Assembly (NCBI GenBank): GCA_947683425.1
Contig: CANTUQ010000073.1
Coordinates: 18,004,001 to 18,068,000, forward strand
DNA: 64,000 nucleotides
Direction of reading: 5' to 3'
Origin: Excoecaria cochinchinensis
Taxonomy: Eukaryota; Streptophyta; Magnoliopsida; Malpighiales; Euphorbiaceae
Under the pieces are notes generated by a model. That model was not told the origin of the DNA and searched no databases. It worked only from the letters and a program-made list of their open reading frames with translations. Positions 63,640 through 64,000 of the stretch are shown piece after piece (the stretch's first letter is position 1; each line of letters begins with the position of its first letter). The position numbers and the translations under genes were made by a program.

Positions 63640-64000
63640 CTAGAGAGCACTTTTCGCGTTTGGCAAGTTTGGAGCAGACTCGGCACCTTGCCATTTGAGG
63701 ATGGCCCCCTGCACTTCGTAGTCTTGTCAGTGACTCGGTACAACTCAAAACAGCACTTTTCGCGTTTTGTAAGTCTGGAGCAGGTTCGGCGCATCACCAT
63801 TTGAGGATGGCATTTGCACTTTGCACTTTGTAGCCTAGACAACAGCTCGGTGATATTCAAGAACATCTGCACTTTGTAATCTTGTCAGCGATTTGGTGCA
63901 ATCATTTTGTAGCCTAGATAACGGCTCGGTGATACTCAAGAACAGCCGCACTTTGTAATCTTGTCAGCGATTCGGTACAATCACTTTGTAGCCTAGATTA
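63640..64000. repeat. Tandem-repeat tail of Ogre(+), continuing past the window
   Basis: Units related to the Ogre(-) tail (GTTTGGAGCAGACTCGGC, CCATTTGAGGATGG) give way to units of about 79 bp starting GCACTTTGTAATCTTGTCAG (63869 and 63948). The 3' LTR should follow beyond 64000. Confidence 0.75.

Larger units (their letters stand above)
46423..64000 (+). mobile_element. Ogre/Tat-type element (plus strand), 3' LTR beyond window
   Basis: 5' LTR (46423-49279), tRNA-Arg-type PBS, untranslated leader split by solo LTR D, gag, protease, RT, degenerate RNase H, a second RNase H, integrase, ORF3 and a tandem-repeat tail. The dual RNase H with an archaeal-like second copy and the PBS type indicate the Tat lineage (Ogre-like). 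All frames are broken. Target duplication cannot be checked here. Confidence 0.87.

Noticed and set aside
1..64000. Host protein-coding genes
   Set aside because: Every frame with recognisable protein features belongs to gag, pol or env-like retrotransposon products; other frames are short, compositional or shadows.

Overview
The window is plant repetitive DNA, most probably from a flowering plant with large blocks of nested retrotransposons. No cellular protein-coding gene, rRNA or tRNA gene could be supported. Nearly every base can be assigned to Ty3/Gypsy LTR retrotransposons or their remnants. The evidence is direct: paired LTRs, intact 5-bp target-site duplications (TSDs), primer-binding sites (PBS) matching initiator tRNA-Met, tRNA-Asp and tRNA-Arg, polypurine tracts (PPT), and decayed gag, pol and env-like frames.

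Layout. (1) 1-825 plus 22413-22743 is one minus-strand LTR ('LTR-X'), split by an Athila-type element (Athila-1, 826-22412, minus, TSD GATCA). (2) Athila-1 carries gag and an env-like ORF but no pol. It was invaded by a Tekay/Del-type chromovirus with a C-terminal chromodomain (4734-14212, plus, TSD GAGAA) and by a 4.1-kb solo LTR (A, 15125-19246, TSD TTAAC). (3) 22892-27764 is the 3' part of a minus-strand Ogre/Tat-type element, joined abruptly inside its integrase to a second Athila-type element (Athila-2, 27765-45246, minus). (4) Athila-2 has gag, protease, RT, RNase H, integrase and an env-like exon. It is split by solo LTR B (31937-35812, TSD CTTCA) and solo LTR C (39257-41971, TSD GAATT). 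(5) 45247-46422 is a remnant of another LTR. (6) 46423 to the window end is a plus-strand Ogre/Tat-type element with 5' LTR, tRNA-Arg PBS, gag-pol, an extra ORF3 and a 3' repeat tail. It is split by solo LTR D (49527-53634, minus, TSD CCACC).

The most striking signal is not a gene. Most of the LTRs, and the region just before the env-like ORF of both Athila elements, carry arrays of short dyad-symmetric words. Three of the four word classes fit a skeleton GTC-R-CG...CG-Y-GAC with matching changes in the two arms. Solo LTRs A, B and C are related outside the array, yet at the same slot, just after a shared anchor ending in CAGTC, A carries one word and B and C another. Dyads recur with near-constant spacing (72-75 bp in three arrays, 53 bp in another). 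Six LTRs also share a 170-300 nt domain: a closing stem AGTGGATA/TATCCACT, a TTAGGCATGCCTAA palindrome and several hairpins whose stems differ between copies but stay paired. Further downstream come a CTAAGCG/CGCTTAG hairpin and a second hairpin that contains an AG-GT splice-acceptor-like site. With a GTAAGT-like donor after a CT-rich leader, this suggests an intron inside the LTR.

The coding copies are decayed by stops and frameshifts, and where the ancestral codon can be guessed the stops mostly fit C-to-T or G-to-A transitions. They are annotated as pseudogenes. LTR identities, ages, family names and expression could not be computed here; clade names rest on recognised motifs, PBS type and gene order.
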